Notes: a model not told the origin generated them from the sequence alone. A DNA stretch of 64,000 nucleotides from Mycolicibacterium insubricum (GCF_010731615.1 NZ_AP022618.1:992001-1056000); one strand, 5' to 3'; counted from the stretch's first letter, positions 33,339 to 42,424 are shown. A program made the numbers and translations.

Positions 33339-35240
33339 CTACGGGAGTGGGGTCGCCTGCAGGATGCGGTCGTTGCCGTCGTCGACGATGTAGATGACGC
33401 CGCGCGCGTCCACCGCGATGCCGCTGGGCTCGGCCAGCCCGTCCAGCCCCAGGGTGCGCTGGGTTTGGTCCGCAGTCATCAGCACCACTCGGTTGTTCCC
33501 GCGGTCGGTGACGTAGACCGTTCGTGCCCGATCCACGGCAATGCTGTGGGGCGACTTCAGCCCGGTCAACGGCAACTCGACCGGCGCGGATGCCCCGGGC
33601 GACAGTTGGAGCACCCGGTTGTTCGCGGCGTCGGTGACGTAGACGGCGCCGGAGCCGTCGACCGCGACGTCCTGCGGGCCGACGAGACCCGGGAACGGCA
33701 GGGTGCGGGCATCGCGGCCGTCGGCGGTGACCGCCAGGACCCGGTCATTGCCCCAGTCGGCGATATAGATCCAACCGTGGGGGTCCGCGGCGATGCCCTG
33801 GGGATTGTCGAGGAGGGCAATCGGCAGGGCCTTGGCGCGGAAGGCCCGATCCTGTCGGACGACGACGCGGTTGTTGCCGCTGTCGGTGATGAACAGCGTC
33901 CCGTCGCCGAGCGCCACGCCTGCGGGTCCGTCGAGGCCGGGCACGCGCAGGGTTGTCGGGGCGGAGCCGGTGGCCACCGCGATGATCCGGTCATTGCCCC
34001 AGTCCGCGATGAAGACCGTGCCCGCGCCGTCGACCGCGACTCCTTCGGGCCGGCTCAGCCCGTGCACCCGCAGCGTGCGGTGCGCGCAGCGGACCTTCGT
34101 GCCGGCCACCGCCGGTACGGCGTACTGCGGCGGGGCGGCGGGCGGTGTGGCGTACTGGGGGTGCGGCGACGGCGGCAGGGCAGCGGCATCCACCGACGTG
34201 GGCCAGCCGTAGCTGACCGGCGGAGCGTCGGAGTCGTCGGGTTCGATCACGTGGTGCGCGGCAGCCGGGGCTGCCGGGTCGAACGACGTGACGGGCGGCT
34301 CGGGCTCGACCGCCACGAGCGCGTCGGGCGGGACCTGGTCGACGGGCACCGCGGCATCCGGCACGTCCGCGGGCCGGGCCAAGGCGACCTTGGCGGCGTC
34401 GACGCCCAGCCACGCGGCACTTGCGGGCTCGGTGGGAGCCGGCGCGGGTGGTGGCGGCGCTACGGGTTCCGGGGCGACCATCCCGGACAGCGCGGCCCGG
34501 GCGGCGTCGAGCAACGCACCGGCCGAGCCGAACCGGACCGCCGGGTCCTTGGCCAGCCCGGTCGCGATGACGGCGTCGAAGGCGGCGGGAACGCCGGTGT
34601 CCGACGGGCGGGGTGCCGGTTTGGCCAAATGCCCGGTGATCTGCTGCTCCAGGGTGTCCCCGGCATACGGCGTTCGCCCGGTGAGGCATTCGAACAGCAC
34701 GCACGCCAGCGCGTAGACGTCACCGGCAACCGTGGCGTCCCCGGCCTCGAACCGTTCCGGCGCCAGGTAGGCGAACCGGCCGACCGACGACGGGCCGCTG
34801 CCGTGAGCGAACCCGGTGAGCATCGCGAAGTCGCGTTTCCCGACGGTGATGTTGGCCGGCCGGATCTCGCCGTGCACCAGCCCGACGGCGTGCGCGGCAT
34901 CCACCGCGTCGCCGACCTGCTCCAGGACGGCCACCGCGCGCTGCGGACTCAGCAGCCCGTCCGCCATGAGCGACCGGCCGGCCACGGGGCGCGTAACGAA
35001 GTATTCGTCATCGATATCCAGGACGGCCGGTACGTGCGGATCGTCGAGGGAGGCCAGCAACCGCGCGCCATCGAAAAAGCGCTGCCGAGAAGCGTCGTCG
35101 ACCAGCCGCACCACGGTGACCTCGCGGTCGGTGACGGTGTCGTGGCCGCGGAACACCTGCGTCGACTCGTTGCGGTCGAGCTGTTCGACCAGGCGGTACC
35201 GGCCCAGCGCTGTCTCGGCCACCGGCCCCCCTGTCGTCAC
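33339..35240 (-). CDS. Predicted pseudokinase fused to a six-bladed NHL propeller
   Basis: The 633-residue protein has a Ser/Thr-kinase fold at residues 14-250, as in PknD, but the catalytic residues are lost. The Gly-rich loop reads 'LDRNEST', the beta-3 lysine is V44, the catalytic loop is H123-G-E-I-R-P-A-N instead of HRDxKPxN, and DFG is G143-F-A. 'LAPERF' and the C-lobe arginine remain. A Pro-rich linker (252-380, with 'PPVSYGWP' at 340-347) leads to six NHL repeats ('GVAVDGAGTVFIADWGNDR' type, 395-633). No membrane span is visible, unlike PknD. The GTG at 35240 has TACGGT six bases upstream. It is last in a minus-strand cluster. Confidence 0.85.
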   Translation of the reverse strand: MTTGGPVAETALGRYRLVEQLDRNESTQVFRGHDTVTDREVTVVRLVDDASRQRFFDGARLLASLDDPHVPAVLDIDDEYFVTRPVAGRSLMADGLLSPQRAVAVLEQVGDAVDAAHAVGLVHGEIRPANITVGKRDFAMLTGFAHGSGPSSVGRFAYLAPERFEAGDATVAGDVYALACVLFECLTGRTPYAGDTLEQQITGHLAKPAPRPSDTGVPAAFDAVIATGLAKDPAVRFGSAGALLDAARAALSGMVAPEPVAPPPPAPAPTEPASAAWLGVDAAKVALARPADVPDAAVPVDQVPPDALVAVEPEPPVTSFDPAAPAAAHHVIEPDDSDAPPVSYGWPTSVDAAALPPSPHPQYATPPAAPPQYAVPAVAGTKVRCAHRTLRVHGLSRPEGVAVDGAGTVFIADWGNDRIIAVATGSAPTTLRVPGLDGPAGVALGDGTLFITDSGNNRVVVRQDRAFRAKALPIALLDNPQGIAADPHGWIYIADWGNDRVLAVTADGRDARTLPFPGLVGPQDVAVDGSGAVYVTDAANNRVLQLSPGASAPVELPLTGLKSPHSIAVDRARTVYVTDRGNNRVVLMTADQTQRTLGLDGLAEPSGIAVDARGVIYIVDDGNDRILQATPLP

Positions 35241-35285
35241 GCCTTGACCGTAGCGGGCAGCGGAACCCCCGGCCAGGACAAGCCC

Positions 35286-35954
35286 CTACAGCCCGACGAT
35301 CCCGCGATGCAGCACCAATATCCCGATCACGATCAAGGTGATGGCGACCAGGGCGCCGCTGTGCCGCTGCAGCCAGCCGTTGAGCCGCAGCAGCGCCGGA
35401 TCCAGCCGCCCGGCGGAGGCGATATACCCCAGCACCGGCAGCGCGACCGACGAGGTGGACACCACCACGAAACCCGCCGCCGCGACCGGGGTCAGCGCGC
35501 CGAGCCCGGAGTTGGCGATCACCAGGCCCGCCGCCACGCACATGAACAGCACCTTGACGTTGACCACCGTCAGCAGCGCGCTGAGCCCGAACAGCTTGGC
35601 GGGGCGCGCCTCGGTGAGCTGACGCAGGCCGGGCAGTTGATGCGGGCGGCTGGCCCGGGTGAACCAGCGGAAGATCCCGAACACGATCAATGCGGCACCG
35701 ACGACGATGCGCACCCACGACGCCCAGGTCGGCGGCGGGCCGCTGTCGGCCTCCAGCAGACCGGGCAGGGCGGTGAACAGCGTTGTCAGCGCGGCGATCC
35801 CGAGCACCCAGCCCGCCAGGAACGCCAGCCCGGATTCGCGGGGACGGTCGCCCTGAAGCACCAGAACCGCGGGGATGATCGAGATCGGGGACAGCGCGAT
35901 CACCAGGGCCAGCGGCAGCACCTCGACGGCGGCCGATCCCAGACTCGCGCTCAT
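35286..35954 (-). CDS. GAP/SfLAP-family membrane protein (LysE-like fold)
   Basis: The 222-residue protein has about six membrane spans and the family start 'LPLALVIALSPISIIPAVLV', followed by 'GLAFLAGWVLGIAALTTLFT' and 'VNVKVLFMCVAAGLVIAN'. Relatives (sulfolipid-1-addressing protein family) are thought to move lipids or lipid precursors across the membrane. The ATG at 35954 has GAGGTG eight bases upstream; the GTG three codons earlier does not. It follows a paralog with a 21-base gap, and both precede the pseudokinase gene. Confidence 0.82.
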   Translation of the reverse strand: MSASLGSAAVEVLPLALVIALSPISIIPAVLVLQGDRPRESGLAFLAGWVLGIAALTTLFTALPGLLEADSGPPPTWASWVRIVVGAALIVFGIFRWFTRASRPHQLPGLRQLTEARPAKLFGLSALLTVVNVKVLFMCVAAGLVIANSGLGALTPVAAAGFVVVSTSSVALPVLGYIASAGRLDPALLRLNGWLQRHSGALVAITLIVIGILVLHRGIVGL

Positions 35955-35975
35955 CGACTGCACCTCGCCGTCGGG

Positions 35976-36644
35976 TCAGGCATCGAGGACGCCCTGTTGT
36001 AGCACCAGAACGCCGATGGCGATCAGGGTAACCGCGATCAGCGCCGGACTGTTTTTCTCCAGCCGGATCCGCATCCGCGTCAGGGTGGCGTCGAACCGGT
36101 CGCCGGTGAACAGGTAGCCGAGGATCGGGATCGCGACCGTCGAAGCCGCCGTCACCACGAACGTCGCCGCCGCGACCGGAGTCCATCGACCCAGGTGCGC
36201 GTTGCTGATCACCAGTCCCGCCGCCACGCAGATGAACAGCACCTTGAAGTTGACCATGGTGAGCACCAGCCGCAGACCGAACACCTTCACCGGGCTGGTA
36301 CCGGTCAGCCGGTCGACCCCGGGCAGTTGCGGTGACCGGTTTCCCCGCGTTGCCCACCGGTAGATCCCGACAGCGATCAGCGCGCCGCCGACCAGGATGC
36401 GGGTCCACGCCGACCATTCCGGGGTGTAGCTTTCGTCGGGATCCATGGCCTCGGGCAGCGCGGTGAACATCGCGATCAGCACAGTGATGCCGCACAGCCA
36501 ACCGGCCAGATATGCCAGCCCGGACGCGCGCGGCCGGTTGCCCTGCACGACGAGCACCGCCAGCACCACGGTGAACGGCGACAGCGCGATCACCAGGGCC
36601 AGGGGCAGCACCTCGGCGGAGGCGGAAAGCAGGTTGGTGTTCAT
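35976..36644 (-). CDS. GAP/SfLAP-family membrane protein, paralog
   Basis: The 222-residue protein is clearly paralogous to its downstream neighbour: 'LPLALVIALSPFTVVLAVLV', 'GLAYLAGWLCGITVLIAMFT', 'VNFKVLFICVAAGLVISN'. It also has six predicted spans. The tandem pair may form a heterodimeric transporter (inference). A third, more distant member is at 43516-44199. Confidence 0.82.
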   Translation of the reverse strand: MNTNLLSASAEVLPLALVIALSPFTVVLAVLVVQGNRPRASGLAYLAGWLCGITVLIAMFTALPEAMDPDESYTPEWSAWTRILVGGALIAVGIYRWATRGNRSPQLPGVDRLTGTSPVKVFGLRLVLTMVNFKVLFICVAAGLVISNAHLGRWTPVAAATFVVTAASTVAIPILGYLFTGDRFDATLTRMRIRLEKNSPALIAVTLIAIGVLVLQQGVLDA

Positions 36645-36749
36645 GGGTGTCGGCCGCCTGCGGTGTCGGCCACCGGTCCCCTCGTCTCGTGGTGTCGCAT
36701 CCTTACCGCGTCGACCGTACTGGCCCGGGCTTCGGGTGGTGCTGCGAGG

Positions 36750-37820
36750 TTACGGATCCGCTGCGGGCTCAGGGTCGGACGCGGTGTCGGTGGGGGCGCA
36801 GTCGGACTCGGTGTCGACGGCCGGTGGCTCGGGTGCCGCGGTGGCGGTGGCGACGACGGGCACCCGTCCGACGCTGATGGCGATGCCGAGCAACAGCAGC
36901 AGCACCATGGACACCAACCAGACTCCGAGTAGTGGCGCGCTGAGGTGGCGGACCAGGGATCGGCTCAGCCCCATGACCATTTGTGCCGCAAACAGTCCGT
37001 AGAGCAGCGTCAGACCCAGCGAGGTGATGCCGGCGCCGGTGCCGGTGATGGTCCCGAACAGCCGGAACGACGATCGGGCGCCGGCGCCGAACACGATCAC
37101 CGCGATCGACCAGGTCAACGCCGCGGCCGCGGCGAGCAGGAGGAAGACCACCTGCGCGTCATGGGTGTGGGTGAGGTTCAGCCCCACCCAGGGGACGACG
37201 GCGGGCGGCAAGGTGGCCAGCGCCGTCACCACCGCCCGGCCGACCAGCCCCTTGCCAGCGGGACGGGCGGCAACGGCGATGAGCCCGAACGCGAGGCCGA
37301 TCGCCAGCCACGCGACGCTGAACCCGGCCATTGGCGTCGACGCGTGGTAGGCGCGCGCCATTCTCACCGCGAAGGCCGGTGCGGTGAGGACGATCCCGAC
37401 GGCCGCGATGGCGACCAGGATCCCCGCGACGATGAATCCCGCGGGGTGGCGCATCGGTGGGGCCGGCGGACGCGGCGGGGGCATCGGGTAGCGCATCGGG
37501 CCGGGCGTCGGCATGGGCCCCGGGTAGCGGACCGGGTAGGGCTGCTGCTGGAGGTAGGACGATTGTGGCTGGGCGTAGGGCTGTTGCGGCTGCGCGTAGG
37601 AGATGGGCGGCGCCTCGTCATCGCCCGCCCGAGTAGCCGTGGTGGCGTCCGCGGCCAGCAGACCACCGACCAGGCCGCGCAGCTGGCCGTCGTCGTCGAG
37701 GTTCAGGTCGTGCTCGAAGGCCTGGCCGACGAGGGTGACGAGTTGTTCGCGGGTCAGCGTGCGACCGGTGACGGCGACGACGCGCTGCGACAGTGCGCTC
37801 AGCCGGTCGGGCTCGGTCAC
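36750..37820 (-). CDS. Cluster membrane protein, paralog 1
   Basis: The 356-residue protein has the N-terminal domain 'TEPDRLSALSQRVVAVTGRT'...'FEHDLNLDDDGQLRGLVGGL' (residues 2-55) shared with the next three genes. A Pro/Gln/Tyr-rich linker follows ('PPISYAQPQQPYAQP'), then 'MRHPAGFIVAGIL', about six membrane spans ending 'LLLGIAISVGRVPV', and an acidic tail. It is the most diverged of the four; its terminal helix lacks the cysteine of the others. The GTG at 37820 has AGGAG. No known family function was recognised. Confidence 0.82.
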   Translation of the reverse strand: MTEPDRLSALSQRVVAVTGRTLTREQLVTLVGQAFEHDLNLDDDGQLRGLVGGLLAADATTATRAGDDEAPPISYAQPQQPYAQPQSSYLQQQPYPVRYPGPMPTPGPMRYPMPPPRPPAPPMRHPAGFIVAGILVAIAAVGIVLTAPAFAVRMARAYHASTPMAGFSVAWLAIGLAFGLIAVAARPAGKGLVGRAVVTALATLPPAVVPWVGLNLTHTHDAQVVFLLLAAAAALTWSIAVIVFGAGARSSFRLFGTITGTGAGITSLGLTLLYGLFAAQMVMGLSRSLVRHLSAPLLGVWLVSMVLLLLLGIAISVGRVPVVATATAAPEPPAVDTESDCAPTDTASDPEPAADP

Positions 37821-37898
37821 CTGTTCTCCTGACGTCGGCGGTGTTCCTCGAGCGTAGGGCGGTTGGGGGCTGCGGAGCTGCGGAAGTTCGGTGGACGG

Positions 37899-38900
37899 TC
37901 AGGGGGCCGTGTCGGCCGCGGGCGTTCCGTCGGGAGTACCGGGTACCGGCCCGGAAGGAGGTTCGACGCCGACCAGTGGTGTTGCTTGGCTGACGGGCAC
38001 CTTTCCGCAGCTGACGGCAATGCCGAACAGCAGGAAGACCACCGGTTCCACCCGTGACGCCCACAAGTTGACTGAGTAGAGGGATGTGAACCCGCTGATG
38101 TAGATCACGGCGGTGAGGACACCGTCGGCGATGGCGGTCAACAGGCCGAACACCCCGAAGGACCGCAAGCCGGTGATTGCGGTGATCAGCATTGCAATGT
38201 TGAAGGTCACCGTCGGGCCCAGTAACAGCGCATTCGCGGATGTTTCCGGAATGGAGTGGTAGTCGAGGAATCCGAAGAAGATGATCCCCGTCAGCGCCGC
38301 CAGCGCCGCCGACGCGGCGGCGATGATGGCAAAAACCCGCGTCGCGCCGCGAGCGCCGACGGCGATCGCGGTAAAGCCCATCGCGACGATCAGCCAGCTG
38401 ACCCGGCTCGCCAGCATTGCGGGGGTCAGGTAGCCGAAGAGGTGGGTGTCCTCCAAGAAGTAGTCCCCCGCAAACGTGAGTACGCCCCAGACCAGAGCCG
38501 CCAGTGCGATCAGGATTCCCCCGACGATGAAGCCCACCGGGTGGCGGGTCGTTTGGGGTTGTCGAGGTGGCGGCATCATCGGGTAGCCCGGCGCCATCGC
38601 GGGGTTCATGCCGGGCCAGCTGGGCTGCGGGTACGCCTGCGGGTACCCGGGTTGAGGAGCGGGGTAGCTGGGTGCGGTGGGTTGACCGTAGGACATCGGG
38701 GGTCCGACGACCTGTTCGTCGGCCGGTCCGTCCGAGCTCATCCCGCCGACCAGTCCGCGCAACTGGCCATCGTCATCGAGGTTCAGATCGTGCTCAAAGG
38801 CCCGCCCGACGAGGCTGACGAGTTGTTCGCGGGTCAGCGTGCGACCGGTGACGGCGACGATGCGATCCGACAGTGCGCTCAGCCGGTCGGGCTCGGTCAC
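37899..38900 (-). CDS. Cluster membrane protein, paralog 2
   Basis: The 333-residue protein has the same plan: N-terminal 'TEPDRLSALSDRIVAVTGRT' domain, linker 'PPMSYGQPTAPSYPAPQP', 'TRHPVGFIVGGIL', about five to six spans, terminal 'LFGIAVSCGKVPV'. The DNA around the start (38881-38925) is almost identical to that of paralog 1 (37801-37845), and its C-terminal codons to those of paralog 3, showing recent duplication or gene conversion. The GTG at 38900 has AGGAG upstream; an in-frame extension to 39119 is rejected because it reads through paralog 3. Confidence 0.82.
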   Translation of the reverse strand: MTEPDRLSALSDRIVAVTGRTLTREQLVSLVGRAFEHDLNLDDDGQLRGLVGGMSSDGPADEQVVGPPMSYGQPTAPSYPAPQPGYPQAYPQPSWPGMNPAMAPGYPMMPPPRQPQTTRHPVGFIVGGILIALAALVWGVLTFAGDYFLEDTHLFGYLTPAMLASRVSWLIVAMGFTAIAVGARGATRVFAIIAAASAALAALTGIIFFGFLDYHSIPETSANALLLGPTVTFNIAMLITAITGLRSFGVFGLLTAIADGVLTAVIYISGFTSLYSVNLWASRVEPVVFLLFGIAVSCGKVPVSQATPLVGVEPPSGPVPGTPDGTPAADTAP

Positions 38901-38982
38901 CTGTTCTCCTGACGTCCGCGGTGTTTCCGGGGAAAGCCTATGGCAGCCCTGGATCGCGGGGCAGCGGCAATCCGGTGGACGG

Positions 38983-39984
38983 TCAGGGGGTGTCGGCCGC
39001 GGGCGTTCCGTCGGGAGTACCGGGCCGCACCGGCGCGGAGGGTGGTCCGAGGTCCGGATAGGACGGATACATCGGGCCCGGTGAAGCAGTGACGGGCACC
39101 TTTCCGCAGCTGACGGCAATGCCGAACAGCAGCAGGGATACCACGTCCAGCAGGGAAAGGATCCGTGTTGGCCACCCGATCCCGAAGAACGAGCTGAGAA
39201 TCATCAGGGTGCTGAAAACACCGTAGGCGACCCCCGCGACCAGGCCGAACGCCCCGAAGTACGTCCGACCGGTAGTGCCGGCGACGAGCAGTGCAACAGC
39301 GAACGCCAAACCAGTAGCCGTAAGCAGCAGCGCGATGAGCCCGTGGGCGAGTCCGGGAAGCAATACCTGGAAGACGATGGAGATCACGATCGTCAGTGCG
39401 GCGGCTGAGGCCGCGACGATCGCCGATACCCGTGTTGCCGCCCGGGTATTGGCCGCGACAAGGACGAACGCGACTGCGAGCAGCAGCCAGCCGGCCCGGC
39501 TCAACAGCAGCAACGGGCTCAAACCGTGGTGGTAGCCCGCGCGGTAGGTGTATCCCCCGAAGACGAGGAGCGGTGTGCCCAGGGCGATCAGGATCCCGCC
39601 GACGATGAATCCCGCGGGGTGTCGGGTGGGTGCCTTCGGTGCGCGCAGGGGTGGTGCAATCAGCGGGTAGCCGGGCGCCATCATGGGGTTCATGCCGGGC
39701 CAGCCGGGCTGTGGGTACGCCTGCGGGTAGCCCGGTTGCGGATAGGGATAGCTGGGTGCGGCGGGTTGTCCGTAGGACACCGGCGGTCCGCCGACCTGTC
39801 CGCCGGCGATTCCGCCCGAGGTGAGCCCGCCGAGCAGGGCCCGTAGCTGGCCGTCGTCGTCGAGGTCGATCTGGTGCTCGAAGGCGCGCCCGGCGACGGT
39901 CACCAGCTCCTCGCGGGTGAGGTTGCGCCCGGTGAGCGCGGTGATGCGCTCAGACAGTGCGCTCAGCCGATCGGGCTCGGTCAC
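38983..39984 (-). CDS. Cluster membrane protein, paralog 3
   Basis: The 333-residue protein has the N-terminal 'TEPDRLSALSERITALTGRN' domain, linker 'PPVSYGQPAAPSYPYPQP', 'TRHPAGFIVGGIL', several spans and the terminal 'LFGIAVSCGKVPV'. It is closest to paralog 2, including the C-terminal 'PGTPDGTPAADT'. The GTG at 39984 has AGGAG about 8 bases upstream. Confidence 0.82.
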   Translation of the reverse strand: MTEPDRLSALSERITALTGRNLTREELVTVAGRAFEHQIDLDDDGQLRALLGGLTSGGIAGGQVGGPPVSYGQPAAPSYPYPQPGYPQAYPQPGWPGMNPMMAPGYPLIAPPLRAPKAPTRHPAGFIVGGILIALGTPLLVFGGYTYRAGYHHGLSPLLLLSRAGWLLLAVAFVLVAANTRAATRVSAIVAASAAALTIVISIVFQVLLPGLAHGLIALLLTATGLAFAVALLVAGTTGRTYFGAFGLVAGVAYGVFSTLMILSSFFGIGWPTRILSLLDVVSLLLFGIAVSCGKVPVTASPGPMYPSYPDLGPPSAPVRPGTPDGTPAADTP

Positions 39985-40092
39985 CGGTTACTCCTGACGT
40001 CCGGGGTGCTCAGAGCAGCCTATGGCACCGCGGGTACTAGACGGCGCGGCAAAGCGGTCAGGTGCCGAGCGGATCCGCAGGACTGCGGGCGG

Positions 40093-41052
40093 TTAAGGGG
40101 TGGCCGCCACGGCTTTGACGGGTACGCGCCCGCAACTGACGGCGATCCCGAACAACACCAGGAACACGCTGGACAGCAGGGCGAGGATCAGCGTCGCCGC
40201 GTGGAGGCCGAAGAACGGCAGGAGAGACAGTAGAACGCTGAGGATGCTGTACCCGGCTCCGGTGACAACGCCGAAGGTGCCGAAGGAAGCCCGGCCCGTG
40301 ACGCCCGTGGCCAGTACCGAAACAGCAAACGCAACGGAAAGTCCGTTGATCAGCAATGGCGCGAGCCCGCTCGGCAGGACGATGAACCAGCCGACGGCGA
40401 GCGTGACTGCCGCACTTGCCAACGCCGATCCGGTGCCAACGGCAGCGGACGTTCTCGTCGCCGTCGCACCCGCATTGGAGGTGATCAGCGCAAACGCCAC
40501 CGCGAACAGCAACCAGACGACGATGACGCCGAATGATGTTGGGCCGACGCCACCGAAGTAGTGCCAGTAGTAGGTGCCGCCGTAGCGGTAGCCAATAGCC
40601 CAGCGGTGGACGAGCGAAACGATTGTGGTCAGCACGATCAGGATCCCGGCCACGATGAACGCCGCCGGGTGCCGGGTGAGTCTGTTCGGCGGAGGCGGCA
40701 TCACGGCGTGTCCGGGCACCATCGCGGGATTCATTCGGGCCGGCACGCCGGGTTGCGGGTACGCCTGGGGATAGCCGGGTTGGTAGCCGACGTGTGCGGG
40801 TTGTCCGTGGGACACCGGCGGCTCACCCTGTTGTCCCGTGGAGGCCGGCGCCGCGGGCCCGGTGGGTTCCGTACTGAGCCCGGTCGAGGAGAGTCCGCCT
40901 ACCAGCGCGCGCAGCTGCCCGTCGTCGTTCAGATCGATCTGGTGCTCGAACGCTCGTCCGACGACGATCACCAGTTCGTCGCGGGGCAGGGTGCGTCCGG
41001 TCAGTGCGTTCACCCGCTGCGACAGCGCGCTCAGCCGATCAGGCTGTGCCAT
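40093..41052 (-). CDS. Cluster membrane protein, paralog 4
   Basis: The 319-residue protein has the N-terminal 'AQPDRLSALSQRVNALTGRT' domain, linker with 'PPVSHGQPAHVGYQPG', 'TRHPAAFIVAGIL', about six spans and terminal 'LFGIAVSCGRVPVKAV'. The ATG at 41052 lies 11 bases after the stop of the upstream NHL gene. It has TAGGTT seven bases before it, so an internal leaderless promoter is possible. A TTG three codons earlier is less likely. Confidence 0.82.
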   Translation of the reverse strand: MAQPDRLSALSQRVNALTGRTLPRDELVIVVGRAFEHQIDLNDDGQLRALVGGLSSTGLSTEPTGPAAPASTGQQGEPPVSHGQPAHVGYQPGYPQAYPQPGVPARMNPAMVPGHAVMPPPPNRLTRHPAAFIVAGILIVLTTIVSLVHRWAIGYRYGGTYYWHYFGGVGPTSFGVIVVWLLFAVAFALITSNAGATATRTSAAVGTGSALASAAVTLAVGWFIVLPSGLAPLLINGLSVAFAVSVLATGVTGRASFGTFGVVTGAGYSILSVLLSLLPFFGLHAATLILALLSSVFLVLFGIAVSCGRVPVKAVAATP

Positions 41053-41062
41053 GCGGATCAAC

Positions 41063-42424
41063 CTAGCTCAGCGGATGTTCGAGCTTGATGACCCCGGAGT
41101 CGTCGCTGACATACACCGTGCCGTCGGGCGACACCGCCATGTCGTAGGGGTTGCTGAGCCCCTGGAACGGCAGGACCTTCTGGGTGCTCGACCCCGCCGG
41201 TAGTGCCAGCACTCGGTTGTTCTTGAAATCCAGTGCATAGACCGTGCCGCTGGCGTCCACCCCGACACCGTTGGCCTGCTGGATCCCGCTGAACGGCAGG
41301 GTTTGCTGCTTGCCGGTCGCCGGATCCAGCTTCACCACCTGGCCGGCATTGAGGTTGGCGACGTATACCCCGCCCGAGGAGTCCGCCGCGATCGCGACGG
41401 GCCGGCCGGTGGTGCCGAACGGAATTCGACGCGCGGAGGTCGCACCCGGCGCGAGCGCCTGGATCCAGTACTTGCCGTCGTCGTCGGCGGTGAAATCGGT
41501 GACATAGATGGTGCCGCCGGAATCGACGGCCACGTCGGCGTAGAGATTGCCGCCGGAGATCGGCAGCTTCTGCAGTGTGGTGGATCCGGCCGGCATCTTG
41601 AAGATCCCGTTCTGGTCTCCGGTGGTCATGTAGACCCCACCGGCACTGTCGGTGGACATCCGCACGAGCGACGCGGCTTCCCCGGTCAGCGGCACGGTGC
41701 TCGGCGCCGCGGCTCCGGGTGCCAGAACCAGCAGGCCGGGTTTGTTGTTGACGTAGACGGTGCCGTTGCGGTCGACGGTGAGGGCGCGGCGGGTCACGTT
41801 CAGCGGGAGCCGGGTCTGTACGGGTGTCACCGCGGGCGGCGAGTCCGGCGTCGGCGTGGGTTCTGAGGGCCCCGGCTCTGAGGGATTGGGCTCGGTCGGT
41901 GCGGGTTCGCCAGGAGAGGGTTCCGAGGGCGCGGGTCCGGCCGGTTCGGAGGGGGCGCCTTCCGACGGGGTCGGCTGCGGCGTCGTGCCGGACGCGTCGA
42001 CGGGCGTCGACGCTCCCGCTGACGGCGTGTCGGCGGGGGAGGACCCGGCCGGAATGCTGGGTGCCGGTCCGGCCTGCTGTTCGGCTGTGGGCCCGCTGGG
42101 CTTGACCACCAGCCAGATCGTCACGCCGACGGCGCTGACCACCGCCAGGACCGCGGCAACGATGGCCCAGCGCAACATGTTCCGGTTCCGCTTCGGCGGC
42201 TGGCCGGGTTGGCCGGGAGCGAACCAGGCCCCGCCGTTCTGGGCATCACCGGATGGCCACGTCTGACCGGGCAGCGGCGCCTGTTGAAAGGCATCACCGG
42301 ACTGCCAGGGCTGGCCGGGTGCCGGTGCCTGCTGATACGACGGGGGTACCTGCTGCGTCGGTGGTTCGAACCGGGAAACCGGCGGCTCGAACACCTCGGT
42401 GAACGGATCGGGTGGTTCTGTCAC
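41063..42424 (-). CDS. Membrane-anchored NHL-propeller protein
   Basis: The 453-residue protein has a Pro/Gln-rich cytoplasmic part (1-80), one membrane span (about 85-107, after 'KRNRN'), a Pro/Ser/Thr-rich stalk (110-195) and a C-terminal beta-propeller of NHL-type repeats ('GVGVDASGTVYALDFKNNRV', 'DMAVSPDGTVYVSDDSGVI'). This is the sensor half of PknD without a kinase. It heads the minus-strand cluster that ends with the kinase-like NHL protein. The GTG at 42424 has AGAGGGG upstream. Confidence 0.83.
   Translation of the reverse strand: MTEPPDPFTEVFEPPVSRFEPPTQQVPPSYQQAPAPGQPWQSGDAFQQAPLPGQTWPSGDAQNGGAWFAPGQPGQPPKRNRNMLRWAIVAAVLAVVSAVGVTIWLVVKPSGPTAEQQAGPAPSIPAGSSPADTPSAGASTPVDASGTTPQPTPSEGAPSEPAGPAPSEPSPGEPAPTEPNPSEPGPSEPTPTPDSPPAVTPVQTRLPLNVTRRALTVDRNGTVYVNNKPGLLVLAPGAAAPSTVPLTGEAASLVRMSTDSAGGVYMTTGDQNGIFKMPAGSTTLQKLPISGGNLYADVAVDSGGTIYVTDFTADDDGKYWIQALAPGATSARRIPFGTTGRPVAIAADSSGGVYVANLNAGQVVKLDPATGKQQTLPFSGIQQANGVGVDASGTVYALDFKNNRVLALPAGSSTQKVLPFQGLSNPYDMAVSPDGTVYVSDDSGVIKLEHPLS

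Noticed and set aside
33132..36002. 956-codon open frame on the plus strand
   Set aside because: It is antisense to the pseudokinase and GAP-family genes, has composition typical of the mirror of GC-rich coding DNA and shows no family motif.
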